Program-made: the position numbers and the translations under genes | Shown here: piece after piece, positions 12,811 through 27,562 of the stretch | Layout: every line of letters begins with the position of its first letter | Position numbering within the stretch: the stretch's first letter is position 1 | DNA from: Rallus limicola | Taxonomy: Eukaryota > Chordata > Aves > Gruiformes > Rallidae | Length of the DNA: 64,000 nt | NCBI GenBank assembly: GCA_022605955.1 | Contig: JAKCOZ010000003.1 | Span: 39,706,761 to 39,770,760, forward strand | Direction: 5' to 3' | Notes under the pieces: generated by a model | What the model was told of the DNA's origin: nothing | What the model saw: the letters and a program-made list of their open reading frames with translations, nothing else | Databases searched by the model: none

Positions 12811-13449
12811 TAAGAGGAATATTTATAGAATGTGTTCAAAGTGTGTCGGTACAACACTGGATAAATATGTGTTCAACTAATATAAAATAGATTAATTTCT
12901 ACTAGATGATGGTGGACTAAGCCAGTCTTTTACTGAAGACATTCAGTTCTCTTACTGATGTTTCTTGAAAATACTTTAAACATCTCTGAGACAAACAAAA
13001 TTTCTAGAAACAAACAAAAAGCTTTTTGATTCCATGATTCAGCCTTCAACTATTTTTTTAATGAATCACAAGCTTCAGTACTACTGTATTCCTTTTAATA
13101 AAAACAGACCTGCCTTTGAAAACATTACATCACACAAAAATGCAGAAGGTTTAGGGTTTTTCTGAATTTGTAGGATATTACAAAATAATGATCTATAAGA
13201 AAAACTGATCTATATTATCTGGGTTGAAACTAGAGAAATTTAAACAATGCTTACACTCATAACAGTTAAAATAAAATTTGTAGAACATTAGCAAATACAA
13301 TGAGATACTCCATCCTAGCATTGTGAGAGCGTTTTTAAAAGACTGTCCCCAATGGTCAAGGGCAACAGGCAGCAGCAAGAGGAACTCCCTGCTTTCAACT
13401 GTTCAATGTTCTGCTAGTTGTACAGCTAAGCCAGTGATAACGAAAGGCA

Positions 13450-13474
13450 TGTGTGTGTGTGTGTGAGTGTGTGT
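13450..13474. repeat. (TG)n microsatellite
   Basis: Twenty-five bases of TG dinucleotides with one interrupting GA, inside the large intron. Confidence 0.95.
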
Positions 13475-14424
13475 AAATTGCTACCAGTGTAATTTAGACA
13501 AAGGCATTTTTTTAGGAGATGGGGTGGATGAAGTGGGCATGAACTAGAGCAACCCCTGTTGTAAAGTACTACAAACCCTGAAGCCTATTAGCCTTGGCTG
13601 CCTCACTGCTTTGATTCTCAGGTAATGACTAAATCTGTAACTATCAACCTTCACATCAGAACTACATGCCATAAAATTGTGAGCTATGTTTTCAGGAAGC
13701 TTGCTGCTTCTGATACTGAGCTGTACCACAAGCTGCATCACCACATGCAAACATTTACTGGCTTTTTTTGTTCTAAATACTGCACACGTCTTTTAATTCT
13801 TCACCCAAAGAAACTGTGATACCCTAATCAACATATATTCTTATACACATTTTAAGCACACATCAGAACACAGCAAATGTGTACACTGATTCTCTAAGAA
13901 TAGTTCAGTCATAAATTACCCCTTTCACCATAGTAATGGAATTTATAAAAACATCAGGTTTGGCTTTTGATTAAAGAAAACTATTTGTCCAAATCATAAG
14001 ACCTGAAACCATATGAGGCTGAATTTATTGACTCCACATCTTCCTTGCTTGCTTGCTATGCCTAGTATTTTTTCCACTTAATTATCTCTCCTTTCTTTAC
14101 TGTTTTATCTCTACTATTACTGCTTTTACCAGGAAATGTTGAAAACAAAATTTAATTGAGCAACAATATTTCATAACTTTGACCAAACAATGGATATGTT
14201 TAAGCATGAAATAGTGTTTATAGATGAAAAAAAAAGTGCTCTTGCCAGTGTCTTACACAATAATGATTGAAGAGCAAAAAAACCCCAGACTATAGTCTAT
14301 GTTGTTTGGCTGCCTCCTACACTGCAAAGCCATTAAGCAGAGGAGCATATTCTTTGATTAATATTCACAGAATATAAGCCAACGGTTCAGTGCATCAATC
14401 ATATATATGCAGTAGTAGGAATAA

Positions 14425-14443
14425 GATATATATACACACACAC
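14425..14443. repeat. (AT)n(AC)n microsatellite
   Basis: ATATATATACACACACACA, a short compound dinucleotide repeat. Confidence 0.9.
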
Positions 14444-15974
14444 AAAAGCAGTAAGACCAAATTAATCAAATGCAAACGGCAGACCAAAATACAACCAAGA
14501 CACCAAAGTTACATACATTTATGAAGAAAAGACAGAAAGTATGCTGCAGATAGATGTTCTGTTTTGGTAATACACAAAGAACATATAATGCCTGCCAACA
14601 ACGATCAGAGCTAAAGGAAGTAACACCCAGTCTTCAAAGACATTACTTAACCAAGGCATTTCATCTAAATGTAGAGCAGAATTTGATGGAAGAATAGTTG
14701 TTTCATCTTCACAAATTTAATGACATGTTATTTCAAGGACTAGTGATCTGGTATTACTCACTGTGTTGATAAAAGTATTTGACATACAGTTGCAATGTAA
14801 ATGTGTTCTTATCTGAGATGGTATATATTCAATGTTGTAATAACTGTAAACATCAGTTTAATAAGACACCAGTTCATGCAAAAAGACACAGTGAATACAA
14901 GACTGTGAACTTCTGGTACAAAAATTGTTAACTGTCATTTTTTTTCTTTAACAAATAGTGGATTTTGTATGAATATTTATTTACTGTCAGTAATTCATCA
15001 ATTACAAAATATGTACACAACTGGTTTGGATTAAGAGAATTACGTGATAAATTCCCGAGAGTATATCCAACAAGATGAAGCAACTAACTTACTGGAATAG
15101 ATTCATCATTCTGGCAGAGAATATCTACAGTCAGTAATTTCTCATAGCTCAAGGCTCTGTCAAAATTTATTGGAAAAAATCCATTCTGACAAAAAATCCA
15201 AACTTTAATTCAGTAATAATTCTGTTTATTGAATCAAGTAAAAATGAGTCTTTCTACCCTATCCTTTATCACATGAGTTTTGATTCACATTAGATTGATT
15301 AAAGTGACAGGTTTCTAGATTTCCTTTTTTAAAGTCTTCTGTGCATTTCTAATGTTTCATTAATAATCAACTGTGAAACCAAAGTCTGTTAGCCACAACT
15401 TTCTAACTATTCAAGCCAGTCAAGATATGGCTCAAATGTATCCCTTTGACTCTTTTGCAGAAAGCTGTAAGGCATAGATTCTTCTTCTCTTCACTGAAAC
15501 TCACAGAAATGCAAAGTGCAGAAACCTACTATTTATAACACTGGATCTTCAACAATATGAGCCCAGAAATTAACTAACATGTATAAAATTATTATTTTAA
15601 TGTTAATATTTTCCAGTCATGTAAGTCATAATCTGAAAATTTTGTTAACAAACGTATTTTCCACTTTCAAGGTACCTGCCATGGTTTGCTAAGTTAAACA
15701 ACTTTCAAAATATTAAACACTCAAAAAGCCTAAACACTACCAAGGCAATATTTAACACCAAGTTTCCAAGAGATTATTTTCCAAATTAGGCCTTGATCCT
15801 GCAAACTTGTGCGTGTTTCAGCTAACTTAAATCCAGGTATTAATCTTTAGGGGCTCAGACATCCCGAATCCTTTCATAGAAGAAAACATGAAGAGCCCTT
15901 CACTGGCACAAACTCAGTAACTGACTAACAACGGAAACCAGCTTAGATCAGGAAGGAATGAGATCAACAATCTG

Positions 15975-16915
15975 AGAATCATAGAATCATAGAATGTGTT
16001 AGGTTTGAAGGGTCCTTTAAAGGTCATATAGTCCAACCACACAGCAGCAAGCAGGGACATCTTCAATAGATCAGGTCACTCAGAACCACATCAAGCCTGA
16101 CCTTGAATACCTCCAGGGATGGGGCCTCCACTACCTCTCTGAGTAACCTGTTCCAGTGATCCACCACCCTCATATTGAAGTTTTTTTTCCTAATATCCAA
16201 CCTAAATCTACCCTTGTCTAGTTTAAAACCATTGTCCCTCGTCCTATTGCTACATGTCCTCATGAACAGCTCTTCCCCAGTTTTCTTACAGGCACCTTTC
16301 AGGTACTGGAAGGCAGTTACAAGGTCCATCTGGAGCCTTCTCTACTCCAAGCCATACAAGCCCAACTCTCTCAGCCTGTCTTTACAGGAGAGGGTCTCCT
16401 GCCCTTTGATCACTTTTGTGGCCCTCCTCTCAATATGCTCCAACAGGTCCATGTTCTTCTTGTGTTGAGGGCTCCAAAGCCGGACACGGTACTCCAGGTG
16501 AGGTCTCACCAGAGCAGAGGAGCAGAATCACCTCTATTAACCTGTGGGGCACACTTCCCTTGATGCAGCCCAGGATGCTGTTGGCCTTCTGAGCTGTACA
16601 TACACACTGGTGGCTCATGTCCAGCTTCTCATACACAGTCACTCCCCAGTAAATTTCCTCAGGGCTGCCTCCCAGCACATCATCTCCTAACTTGTATGGA
16701 TAATGAGTATTGGTGCAGGATCCTGCACTTGGCTTTGTTGAGCCTCATGAGGTTCACTTGGGCTCACTTCTCCAGCCTGTCTAGGTTCCTTTTGGGTGGC
16801 ATCCCATCCCTCCAGCACATTAGCCTCACCACCCACCCTGGTGTCATCAGCAAATTTGCTGAGGGTGCAATCAATCCCACTGTCAATATCATTAATAAAG
16901 ATATTAAACAGTATG
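15975..16915 (-). mobile_element. CR1 LINE, 3' part with reverse-transcriptase remnant
   Basis: On the plus strand it opens with GAATCATAGAATCATAGAAT, the reverse complement of the CR1 3' terminal ATTCTATG repeat. The minus strand then reads through the CR1 3' UTR and the end of ORF2. The translated remnant shows W-N-R-L-x-R-E-V-V-x-A-P-S-L-E-V-F-K near 16090-16150 and the polymerase active-site box FADDTR at 16837-16854, preceded by ILFNIFINDID. The full element is about 4.5 kb, so this is a typical 5'-truncated copy of about 940 bp, with stops and frameshifts. It is a non-autonomous fossil inside the AUH intron, in the same orientation as the gene. Confidence 0.95.
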
Positions 16916-19900
16916 CAAGAGATGGAGTGAAAATGGGATGCAGAAGAAAAGAAACAAAGCATTATTGTTGCATGGAGAAAAAAAGCACTGAGCTTATGAA
17001 GAGCAGGCGGTACCCGAGGCTGCATTCACATCTGGCCATATAAGTCGTTGTTTGGAAAAAGACTGAAGACCTGAGCAAAGCCCAAGACGGTAGCCTGAGG
17101 CTGACTCAGAGGTTGCCCTAGGGGCTGTGATGACTTAGAAGATAATTTGTTTGAATGAGATTCTGTAGTAGGGTGCCAAAAGTACTCATGGATGTCTGGC
17201 TTGCCAGTCAGGCCGAAGAAAGCAGTGCAGGAACCTCTGACACAACCATACCCAAGGTCAAAGAGGCAGGCTGACTTGCTACCTGTGCCAGCCTGGCAGT
17301 GGTAAACCCCAGCTCCAAAACTGACAACTTAATCTGCACATCAGTTTTTAATTATCACAATACATTTTAATTCATCTGTGGCTGTGGACTGGTGTATTTA
17401 AAAACCTATCTGAAAAATGCCTAGAATATACCAAACCACCATGGGTGGTAGTTCATTCACAGAAGAATGTAGTACTTGGCTTGACGATGTATGAATGCTT
17501 ACGATGCATGAGATAAAGTGTAAATACACTTTCAGAATTCACTAGCAGTTAAATAATCACAGCTTCTGTACAGAAAGATTAAATCATGGGGTAATTTAGA
17601 AAAACTAATTTATTTTCAAAATAAGCAATCCTCTTGTAGATTGAGAAAGATGGAAGACGGTTTCCCAGCAGATGGCTGCATACATGAAATGAATGCAATA
17701 AAAAATGCATCTGCAACCTGATTTTTTATAAAATGGACTCCACTTCAAAAGAGATTCTGCATCTGCTGTGAGAAGCTTACTCCACATTTCCCTCACAAGT
17801 GTGGTGACATCCTATGGACCACAACCAATTGCATGGACTCCACTGTCAGACTGAACAGTGCTTGACAAGCACATATCTGCATTAGCACCCACGAAGTCCC
17901 AGGACTCATGGTAATTAGCAGCGCACACACTGACAATCTGCCTTTTTTTTTTAACTGAAATTACTTGAGGAAGAAAAAATAAATGCATAAGGCCATTATC
18001 CTACTTATTAATTTTTACTTAAATATAAACAAATTCAATAAGCATGAGCACACACAGACATTCTATAAGGCCACATGCCTTCCTATCACTCCAGATAGGA
18101 AAGGGATCCTACTGTCATTTGGGAATGCAATGATGGAAAGTGAACTTACATAAAATTCAAAAATACATACACAGGAAAACATAACCTGTCTTGCTGCAGA
18201 TAGAAATTAATGGCTCAAGAGAAGGTATTTTCCAGTTTCAAAATTACACGTACACATTTATGAAGTCATTACTCAGCTGTAGCAACAGGTAGGTTTAGAC
18301 CAGTGCTGCTCTGTGTGGTCATACTTTACAAATCCTGTGGGCTTCATGAGTAGTATGTGAAGTAAAAGCTTTTATTTAACTTGTATTTTAAATAAACTAT
18401 TTTATACTCAATACAATTTTGGATCGACTATGACAGCTAAAAGTCGATCACATCAAAATCAGGGCAAAAATCCCAGACATGAGAAAAGCTACCATCATGA
18501 CTTAGGGCAAGTGAAATTAGAAAAATTAAGTACCCCAGTACTATACTATTTTTATTTACACTTTAAATGAGATCACAGTTCCATTTTGGAATGATTACTT
18601 CCGTTTTCAATGGACAGAATTGAAATAAAGACACAACAAGCAATTCAAAAATCAGGCCATTAAACCTAAAGTCTTTTCACTGCTTATGGGCAAGTGACTT
18701 TAATGTTTTCTTCACTTCAGTGCTCTCCTTATAGAAATCTCTCATTTTATTCTTCCACGCAGCAAAGAAATCTCCTAACTCTGCTAACCCCAGAAACTAA
18801 TTCCTATTCTTAACTCCTTCTCCCAACCTGACTACTATAAAATTAATCTGCTTTTGCTGTTCCAAAGGAATGGGGTTTTAAGAATTTACCTCTGAAATTA
18901 TTCATCCCTGAAATTCTCTGACTTGAGCAGCACTAAAGGAGAATCAATGGCTCAGAGCATTGGGGCCCTAAGAAAACAGCAAAGGAAACAAGACTGTTGG
19001 AGGACACAACCCTGTTCATCTGTCAAACCCCAAGAATGCAGAGTGCTCTCTCACTCCAGATAAATGTATCTAAAATTAGGTTGCAAACAGGAAGTATACT
19101 TTTCATCTTGAGTATGATGTCCTCCAAGATGAGGCAGGCATATGCTATGGCTACACTGCACCTAGCCTGGTACCTAAACTGTCACATAATGTCTATAACA
19201 TTTTACAGTGCTTTGAAGACATAGTTTCTACCAAAAGACTGGCCAAATCTTTCAAAGCTGGCATGCATTAATCTAACAATCTGCAATGCAAAAAGCAAAC
19301 TGATCAGTCAATCAGGACTTAATTTTGAGATACCAAGTCTGATACCCAGAAATAGTCCAAACTTTTTCAGCTTGATCAGCTAGATTCTGAGTGCTATGCA
19401 GGAGTGCCAGAAAGACATTCTATTCTTTTTACTTCCCAGACAGGTCCTTCTAGTTTTATTTTATAGTAAGAGTTGATATGTGAAGAAATAATCACTGTGG
19501 CCATTAAAAAATCTGTAAGTCACTTGAATAATCAAAATGTTCTTTTTATTTGTGCATGTTTGTATTTTATCTTAAATTATCTGCTATTCCTCATAAGTAT
19601 ATTACCTATCTGCAAGAAAAATTGCAACTTACATTAGAAATTAACAATTAAAATAAATTAATCACAAGGGTAAATATAAACATGCATTAAGTCTATGTCA
19701 TGGGATATTCTCCATGTACTAATCATACAGATAGGTATTTGCATGCCTAGCTTGAAAAAATGAGGCTTGTTTTTCCCGGATACAAGCTGCCTTAGTGACT
19801 TAATCTTCAGGTTTTCATGCTCAGTAACTCCAGACTGGGTATCAAAATGCTAAAATCAATGAAGCAACACCTAAGCAACTGCCATTTAAGTGTTCAGAAC

Positions 19901-22900
19901 ATACCAGGTTAGAAGCCTATGATGGGCTGGGAAAGAAGCCAGGATCACCCCTTACAGCCTCTATAGAAAACATCTTTATTCAATATACAAAGATGATTCA
20001 GTCACTACTCAGCTATACTGAGAGCAACAATATCCTCCCGACTGCACAATAGACCAGGTATTCAAAGACTGAAGGGTTAAAAATGGAACCCATACAAAAG
20101 GAAGTGGAACTTATTTGTTCATGTTCTTATCAGGAAATCACATCGCTACTTTCAAGTGACCTGTGGTTCCATATATTGCTGTTCAATATGAGAGATGATA
20201 GGTAGGAGTAACACCTTGTTTTGAGTTATACAACTATTGAAAGCCGAGGCAACAGATGGTACACTTAAAACAACTCTTCTTCCCTGATGATAAACATTAT
20301 CTCAGTTAATTCACATTGTTAATATTTTGAGAATCAGAGTTTTTGAAGATATTACTAATACAAATTCATTAAAAATTTTCACTTTAACATGCATATAGTT
20401 TTGAGTAAAGGTATATAGCAAATTTAAATGTATATGGGATAGATTTTCTACTAGGGCACGTCCTTCATCGCAGTGGACCTACATCAATCAGTGCAAACTG
20501 GTATTCTAACAGTTTACTGTTTGTGACTACTCAGATATTATTCCTTAACAGAAATCTATAGCTGTTCCATCACCTTATAGTCAATTTTTAATTCCTAAGA
20601 AAAAATCCAAAAGCTGCCAGGAAATTGTCAAAGAGATTAAAGAAGATTAAATAAGTCATTCTCAGGCTGTATCTGTCAGACTGTTACAACACTAAGGAAA
20701 GGAATTACCTTAAGAAAACAGCATTTACATTCCTCTTACCTGCTGCTGAGACAGGGCAATACAGAAGACACATGACTGTTGATAGCATGCAATGCAAAAT
20801 GGCTCTATACAACGGCAAATCTCTTCTATATAGATGGAGAAGCTAGCACTAAATTCTTCTGTCACCTAATCATGCACAGACGAGTTGGTATTCACAGACC
20901 TTTGCCATTTTAAGGATCAAAGAAATAAGATACTAATTTTATTTTCCTTACATCCTAAATCCAATTTCCAGGAAGAAAGACATTTGGGCTATATAAATGG
21001 GAGGTAATGAAGAAATGAATCTCTATCAGCAGCAAGAGCTGGGATAGTGGGTGGAAACACTGCAGTGATTTAAAAAATTCTAAGTATCTTTCAATTAATA
21101 TAAGTCATTAAGAATAGTTTATTATGGTAAGGATCAACAAGACAGAGAGCACCACTCACTTCTCACTAGCTGGCCTCATCCTGCTCTTCGGGCAGAACCA
21201 CTGTGATGAGAGCAGATCTGGCTGCTGAACCCTTTCTGCTTCTAGATGCAGCTCCAGCCTGGTTGCTGCTCCTAGTTCTGGATGTCTCAAGGTACACCTA
21301 CATGCAGAACCTTTTACCCTTTTCTGGCAGCAATCCACCTGCTTGATTAAAGATCCAGTGCTTGAGCTCTCCCAAATCCACAGCAGTTAAGGAACACTTT
21401 ATTGGAACTGAGAGACTTCAGAAACTGTATTTCTGCATTAAGTCCTTCAGAGAATACATGGTGTACGAGCAAGGAACTAAACCAAAGAATTTCTTTAATA
21501 AAGGACAGTAATAGAATCTTCAGAAAAAAGGACACATGCTAAGTAAAATCCCTGGTAAACTCCATTTGCCTGAAAGGATAGGAATATGATGAGCAAGCAT
21601 AAACCTGTATCACCTTCTCGCCCTCAATTTGCTTGTTTCTTTCTTTCTTAGAAAAAAATGTTATTTCTTTCATTTTAAGCCTGAAATTTATTTTACCCTA
21701 ATACTCAGAGTTCTCTCCCCCAGCCAGTGTCAGTTAGAACATTATTCTTCTTACAAGTGGACCACTGAAACTGCTCAGAAATTTAAAGAGTTTATCACAC
21801 CTCCACTGTGAGCACCAACCAAACAGGGCTGTCATTTTCTACACAGCAAGGTGTAGGTGTTCTGGGGAGATATCCAATGGACTACCAAAAGCACAATAAG
21901 GTTGCAGTGAGTTAGCATGACCCTTATGCTTTTTATGTTATAAAACCTAAATATGCTTTCAGGAAGTCTACATTGCTGTCTCAGTCTCTCTCAACTGGTT
22001 GCTTGTTCGTGCATTTCTATTTCTGTGGCGTTTTTCTAAGAGCCTAAAACATTGTATCTGGTGAAGCAACATCTTTTATTTAATCTGAAACAAAACATTT
22101 TGGTTTTGACACTTAATATTGATCCGTACTTTAGTTCAGCCACTGAACTGAACCTTCAATTTTTTTAGTCGTCCTATCTACATCTACAAAGGTCTTACTA
22201 AAGAAAATAATTTATACTCCTTCTCCAGTCTGCTGCTTGAACTCAAGGCATGGACCAGTAAGAATCTGTGGCAAAGAAACCCTTGGTTGTTTGAACTGAT
22301 TAAAATAAAATACAATCAATAAAACTGAGACCATTAATGTGATAGTGATCTTATACGCTATTTGCACTGTATATGTGGAATAGCCTTGAGCAGCAGCAAT
22401 TTTAATTGCTTTGCTCTGATAAGTCCTCAGCCCCAGCAACACATACATCCTCTCCTTTCTGGTTCATTATCGGACAGAAGGCTAGGTGCACACCAGTGAT
22501 CTCAAGCTGGTAGGTTCAAATTCCACAGACAATGTGCCCCTCTTTATCACCCTAAACAGTCATGATTCCTCACAGTATTCTGTGTCAGATCATTTTAGAT
22601 CCCTAAATATAAACGTAATGGTGGTTCATGCAAACATCCTGGATGGGAAAGAGAATACTACTTCTCTTCAGAAGGATCAAGAAATATTTTCTGCAAGTAT
22701 AAACTGTATCTAGGTGATGGTCAAGGCACAACAGAAGACATAGTGTATGGGGAAAAGGAACTCTTCTAAGGAAAAACCACTGTGAAACAGTGTAAGGAGT
22801 AAACCTGCAGTTGCAGGGAGGTGGCACAATGATTGGAGGCAGAGTTTCTAGTGACTCTTTGCAAAGCTCCTGAATTTCTTTTTGTGGCAAAACTGTAATT

Positions 22901-24494
22901 GTATTTCCAAGAAACAGGGCAAATGAGCGCTTTGTCTAACTTGGTTCTTCCCTAGAAACACCTAGAAAAAAAATCTTAGGACCATCCAAATTGTGTCAAG
23001 CCAATAAATATGCTTTATCATTCTCCATAACCAAGAAAGCCATGAAGCTTATTAGGAGGAGCTCACAGTTCCAGGCTAGAAGGAAATTTTCATTCCATTC
23101 ATAATGAACAAATAGCCATTTCCTTTGGCAGTTATTAATGATATTAGTATGTTCGGCTAAAAGGTAAAAAATAAACTAACTTCTTTCATCCCCTTTCAGT
23201 TTGCATACTTTAAATTCCAGAGTAGTCATTCACATTTCTTGATGCCTGGATACAAAATAACATTTAAAAAAACGCATGAGGATAGGACTCACAGAGACTG
23301 AATTCTGTATTTTTTTTGCTTAAAACACTCATGTCTTCATCAAGTACACTGCACCCTGTGTTCCTATTTTCTTTACAATTTCACAAAACTTCTACAGTAA
23401 GAATTAGCTGTCAAGAGAAAGCTCAAATTAACTTCAGTCATCTGATTAACAATGGTTTCTCAGATCTCAAATTTATTATTAAAATATAAAGCCCATTAAT
23501 ATGGAGTTGTCAGTACAAAGCAACTAAAGATTGATAGCTTTTGGGCAATTTTTTCTTAAAAGCTTGTTTTCGGTTGTGTCCGAGAATCAGGGGATAAAAA
23601 GTAATTCTTTGTCATAAACCGAAAATACATCAGGAAAAAATGGAGATAAAGAATGAAGGACAGGAATCTACTATTTCTGAAACTTAAGACATTTGTAATA
23701 GTTGTCTCAAATAAGTTTCCAGAGCCAGAGAGGTTCTGTGAAATAATTAAGGAAACAGTACTCCATAAATCATTTTATCCAAGTGGCTTTCTGGTGAACT
23801 AACCTGTGCAGCTGTTCTTTTAAGGCAGTCTACACAATTGCCATTTCATTTGTTGAATTTTCTGGAAATTGAAGAAAAACACCAGACATACAATGAATTC
23901 ATTATGAGCTTGAGAGCTATTTTTCTTTCTTACATAATATATTCATAAATGAGTATGAAATGGAAATAATTAGACCATACTATTATTCAGTAATGACGGA
24001 TCTCAAAATAGGTAAACAATTCAATTAAAAACTGTGTTGCACTATTCATACCCATATGAAGGATATATTTTTTAATTTGCTTCAAATTTAATGTGGACCA
24101 TAAGTAGAATGGATTTAGCTTTTTTTTACCTTAGCCTGATACATTGATCCTTCTTACATCAAGCTCTTCAACATTGTGGCAGCTGAAAATGGGGCAACAG
24201 TAAATTAGAAAGCCATGCTTCAGTTTCAGGGAACTAAGTTGGGAGTTTCATTCATCTTTACTGAGAGTTTAGGTGACAAGTTTGTTGTGTTTTCCAAGAA
24301 ACCTATCAATGTCCTGTAGTGCCAAGATGGGAACCAAAATATGTAATTCAAATATTAAAAGTTTGCCTTCTATACTTTACAGTATAAATGACCTGTATTT
24401 TCATGAGTATCCTAAATTCGGTTACTAAACCTGTGGAAGAAATGTGTGATTATCTTTTTGGCATAAAGAATTGGTTTTGCTTATTCTCTTCACA

Positions 24495-24620
24495 AGAAAC
24501 AAAAGGCTAATAATTTTTATTTTCTGTGCCTCAAAACCTTTGAGTAATTAAATGTAATTATTTAGGAGAAACAAAAGCTATGTCTATTTTTTTGATCTTC
24601 TATGCCTCAAAACTCTTGAG
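24495..24620. repeat. Local tandem duplication of about 50 bp, offset 72 bp
   Basis: Unit 1 (24495-24544) and unit 2 (24567-24620) both start AGAAACAAAAG, pass through a T-rich middle and end GCCTCAAAAC followed by a TTGAG motif. The units differ by substitutions and small indels, so the duplication is old. No known repeat was recognised in the unit. Confidence 0.7.
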
Positions 24621-27538
24621 TTCAAACTTGTAATATTCATAACTAAGTAGTTGGGGGCTGCCATTTAGATTTATTTATTGACACAAAAAAGGCAAAAACC
24701 CCTCTGCACTAAACAACGCATTCCTTCTACCTGTTTCCTCCTCCATAGTAACAACTTACATCTTGCCACATGCAAAGTCAGGGATTTCTTTTGATTAAAC
24801 AATATTTTCATATTCAAAGCAACTGCTCTAGCAGTAAGAAAGAGATTTAGTATTTTCAGTAAGCTCTAACACATTACACGTATATCCGAGAACAAGGGAA
24901 GTGAGATACGTCAGAAGGTGTTTTGCAACTTCTGTGGTCATTACTAGTCCAAGTTTGTAACCACTATCTAACAGGCTAACTTGTCCCTTAAAACAACAGA
25001 GGGGTAGAACCTAAGATGATGTGTTACAGCAGATATGGAAGTTCCTAAATTTACAAACCTGTTACATACCACACAGGAAAAGTATCTCAGCGTATCTCAA
25101 CTAGAGTGATGTGATTTTGCTTATAACGGGGAAAGGTAGAGATTAGTGTTTTTGTTAAACACATAACATTTCCTATAAAACAAGAGGACAATCAAGAGAT
25201 AAAGAATGCCGGGTTTTGCTGGACTTTTAGCTTTTTTATGGAACAAAACTATTTACACTTCTTCACATGATTTTTGGAAAAAAATCAACTGTTTAACAAC
25301 ACCACAGCGTGGGTATCTCCTAGATACTACCCGAATTTATTCCTGTAACACTTCTGCACGATGAAGTACTATCACCTTCATGTACTTTTATAAGGAAAAA
25401 TGAATAACCATGTCCCAAGAACAAGGCTGAAAAATGTACAGGAAATAAGGATCATGTTCGTTTTACACAGTGGGGAATCAAAATATACAAAACGTTCAGT
25501 ACCAGCTAATTAAAGAGCCATCTATCCTGTGGCAGAAAGTATCCATGAAAAAAGGTGATGATGCAGTTTATCGTGTTTCACAGTGAATATATACAGAGGA
25601 GACAATTTCAGTCATGCGACGGTAAAGTGACAGTCCAACCTGTTACAGTTTTTCTCATAATCATTGAAAAATGTGAATTCATCAGTAAGTAAAGTATTCG
25701 GTAAAAAACATGCCTGTTTTCATTGAGTGGAACACAGGTGGGTTTCCTCTGAAATTAGCTGTTTCCTTTTGGTAAACATGCACAACTCTAATTAAAGTCA
25801 ACCAGACTCTTCAGTCCAAGGGAGCTTAGCCATAAGGACTGTCCAATGCCACAGACCGCAGGATTGGTAAATGTATTGTTCTGTGCCAGACTGTCCAAGT
25901 AAAACATGTTAGGTCTAAGACTTAAGGAGCACTAGCCTACCTGGCCAGCTGGCTGAAGTATACCAAGCTCTGGCCAAAGTGGATGCCCGAGGCCAAGGAA
26001 CCTGGCAGGTCCTCAAGCTTTTCCCCATAATCCCTGGTCATTAGATCAGAAGCTCCAAGCCCCCATTTAAGATGATTCTTAGGCTTTAGATGTGGAGTGG
26101 GAAACCTATGTAAGAGGTAGGCAGGTTGGGTAAACAGCTGACCAAGAGTGAAGAAACACACAGATTTTGTAAAATTGATTTAATTTTTCTTCTATTGTTT
26201 TTTACTAATTCCTGCCTTGGTTTTATCCATCAAAAAGTTTCCTGTTCTTTTTAGCCATACCACCTAGTTGATATGGCTAAACTAGGTGGAATGGCTTTTA
26301 GTTCAGTTACATTATCAAAACAAAATAGGTTCACTGTATTATATACAGCTTTGTTTTCGTCCTGAAATTACTATCCATTTTGTCTCTCCTATCTGATTTC
26401 ATTATGAGATTAAGCTTCCCTTGTAGGTTCAGTAGTTTAAGTTGAAGGTTAATAACTTCCCTGAATTCTGACGATTTGTAAAGAAATGGGCTGAGGCAGC
26501 ATTTCACACCATACGGCTCAAACTATAGAAGTCAATATGAAACCTGTATACGGGCATCAGGTAACACTAGGAGAATCTGCAAAAAAACTAGATGTTAATT
26601 ATCTCATGGCAGGGAGGAGAAACAGCTAAATGCTACTTGGTTCAATTTTCTAGTACCCCCTGCAGGTTAATACAAAGGAGAAGAATTTGGCTTCAAAGTG
26701 AATGACATATATATCCTGACTAATTAAAATGAAAATAAGACCAAAGGTCTTTTATGTTGTTATTAATATTTAATAAAATATTTCTAAGCTTCTGTGTGAA
26801 GAGAATACCAAAGGGAGTTCTGACTGTATTTCACCCATCTCCTTGATTTCAGAAAATGATAGTATCTTGTACACATTACCATAGTACCTACTGCTATTGT
26901 CTTCCTTGTGGCTCGCTCTTCCTCACATCCCTATCACGTTATTCTGGCCAAGAAGATAAAATGAAATGTTCATCTAATTAATCTACTTCAAGTACAATGT
27001 TATCTTTTAAATGTGAATGAAAGATTACTTTCTTTTAAATGGAATTTTGTGAATTGTCTGCATTATTGTGTATATTTTTCATTTCCTGTTGCATCATCTA
27101 ATGATTTTGTACTTTACAATATCGTGTAATAATTTTTCATTTTACATCCATATTCATTAGCTTTGTATGATATAGTAGAGTAAGCAGATTATCACAGCCC
27201 TATTTTTTCATAAATGAAATGCTAAATAGTTAAAATCCATCTAAAAATTAATCCTTAAAGAATCTTAGCAATATAATGCATTCATATTTGTATTTACAGG
27301 CAATGCTGGTAGTGTCATCTTTAATAATATTACGTAAAATATCCAAAATAAAGTTATTATTTTTAACTAAGTATAATTGCTCAAGTTTTTTAAATGCTCT
27401 TCCCTTCATAAGTACTGCCCAGGATACTTATGGCATAGCACACCCAGCATCGCTAGGTTGTTTATGCAGTGCTTTTTAAATTCAGCCAAAACAGTTCAGC
27501 TGTACCTAAGAATGAAACTCACAGAAAAATGTGTTTTG

Positions 27539-27562
27539 CACACACACATATATATATATATT
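27539..27562. repeat. (CA)n(TA)n microsatellite
   Basis: A short CA run passing into TA dinucleotides and then an A-rich stretch. Confidence 0.9.

Larger units (their letters stand above)
11779..15974. other. Intronic stretch, microsatellites only
   Basis: AT-rich sequence with AT/CA microsatellites near 12787-12810 and 14425-14443 and a TG run at 13450-13474. A segment at about 13280-13335 resembles one at about 44105-44165. No coding segment was recognised. Confidence 0.6.

Noticed and set aside
16063..17043. Several 80-115-codon open frames
   Set aside because: All are parts of, or antisense to, the CR1 ORF2 remnant.
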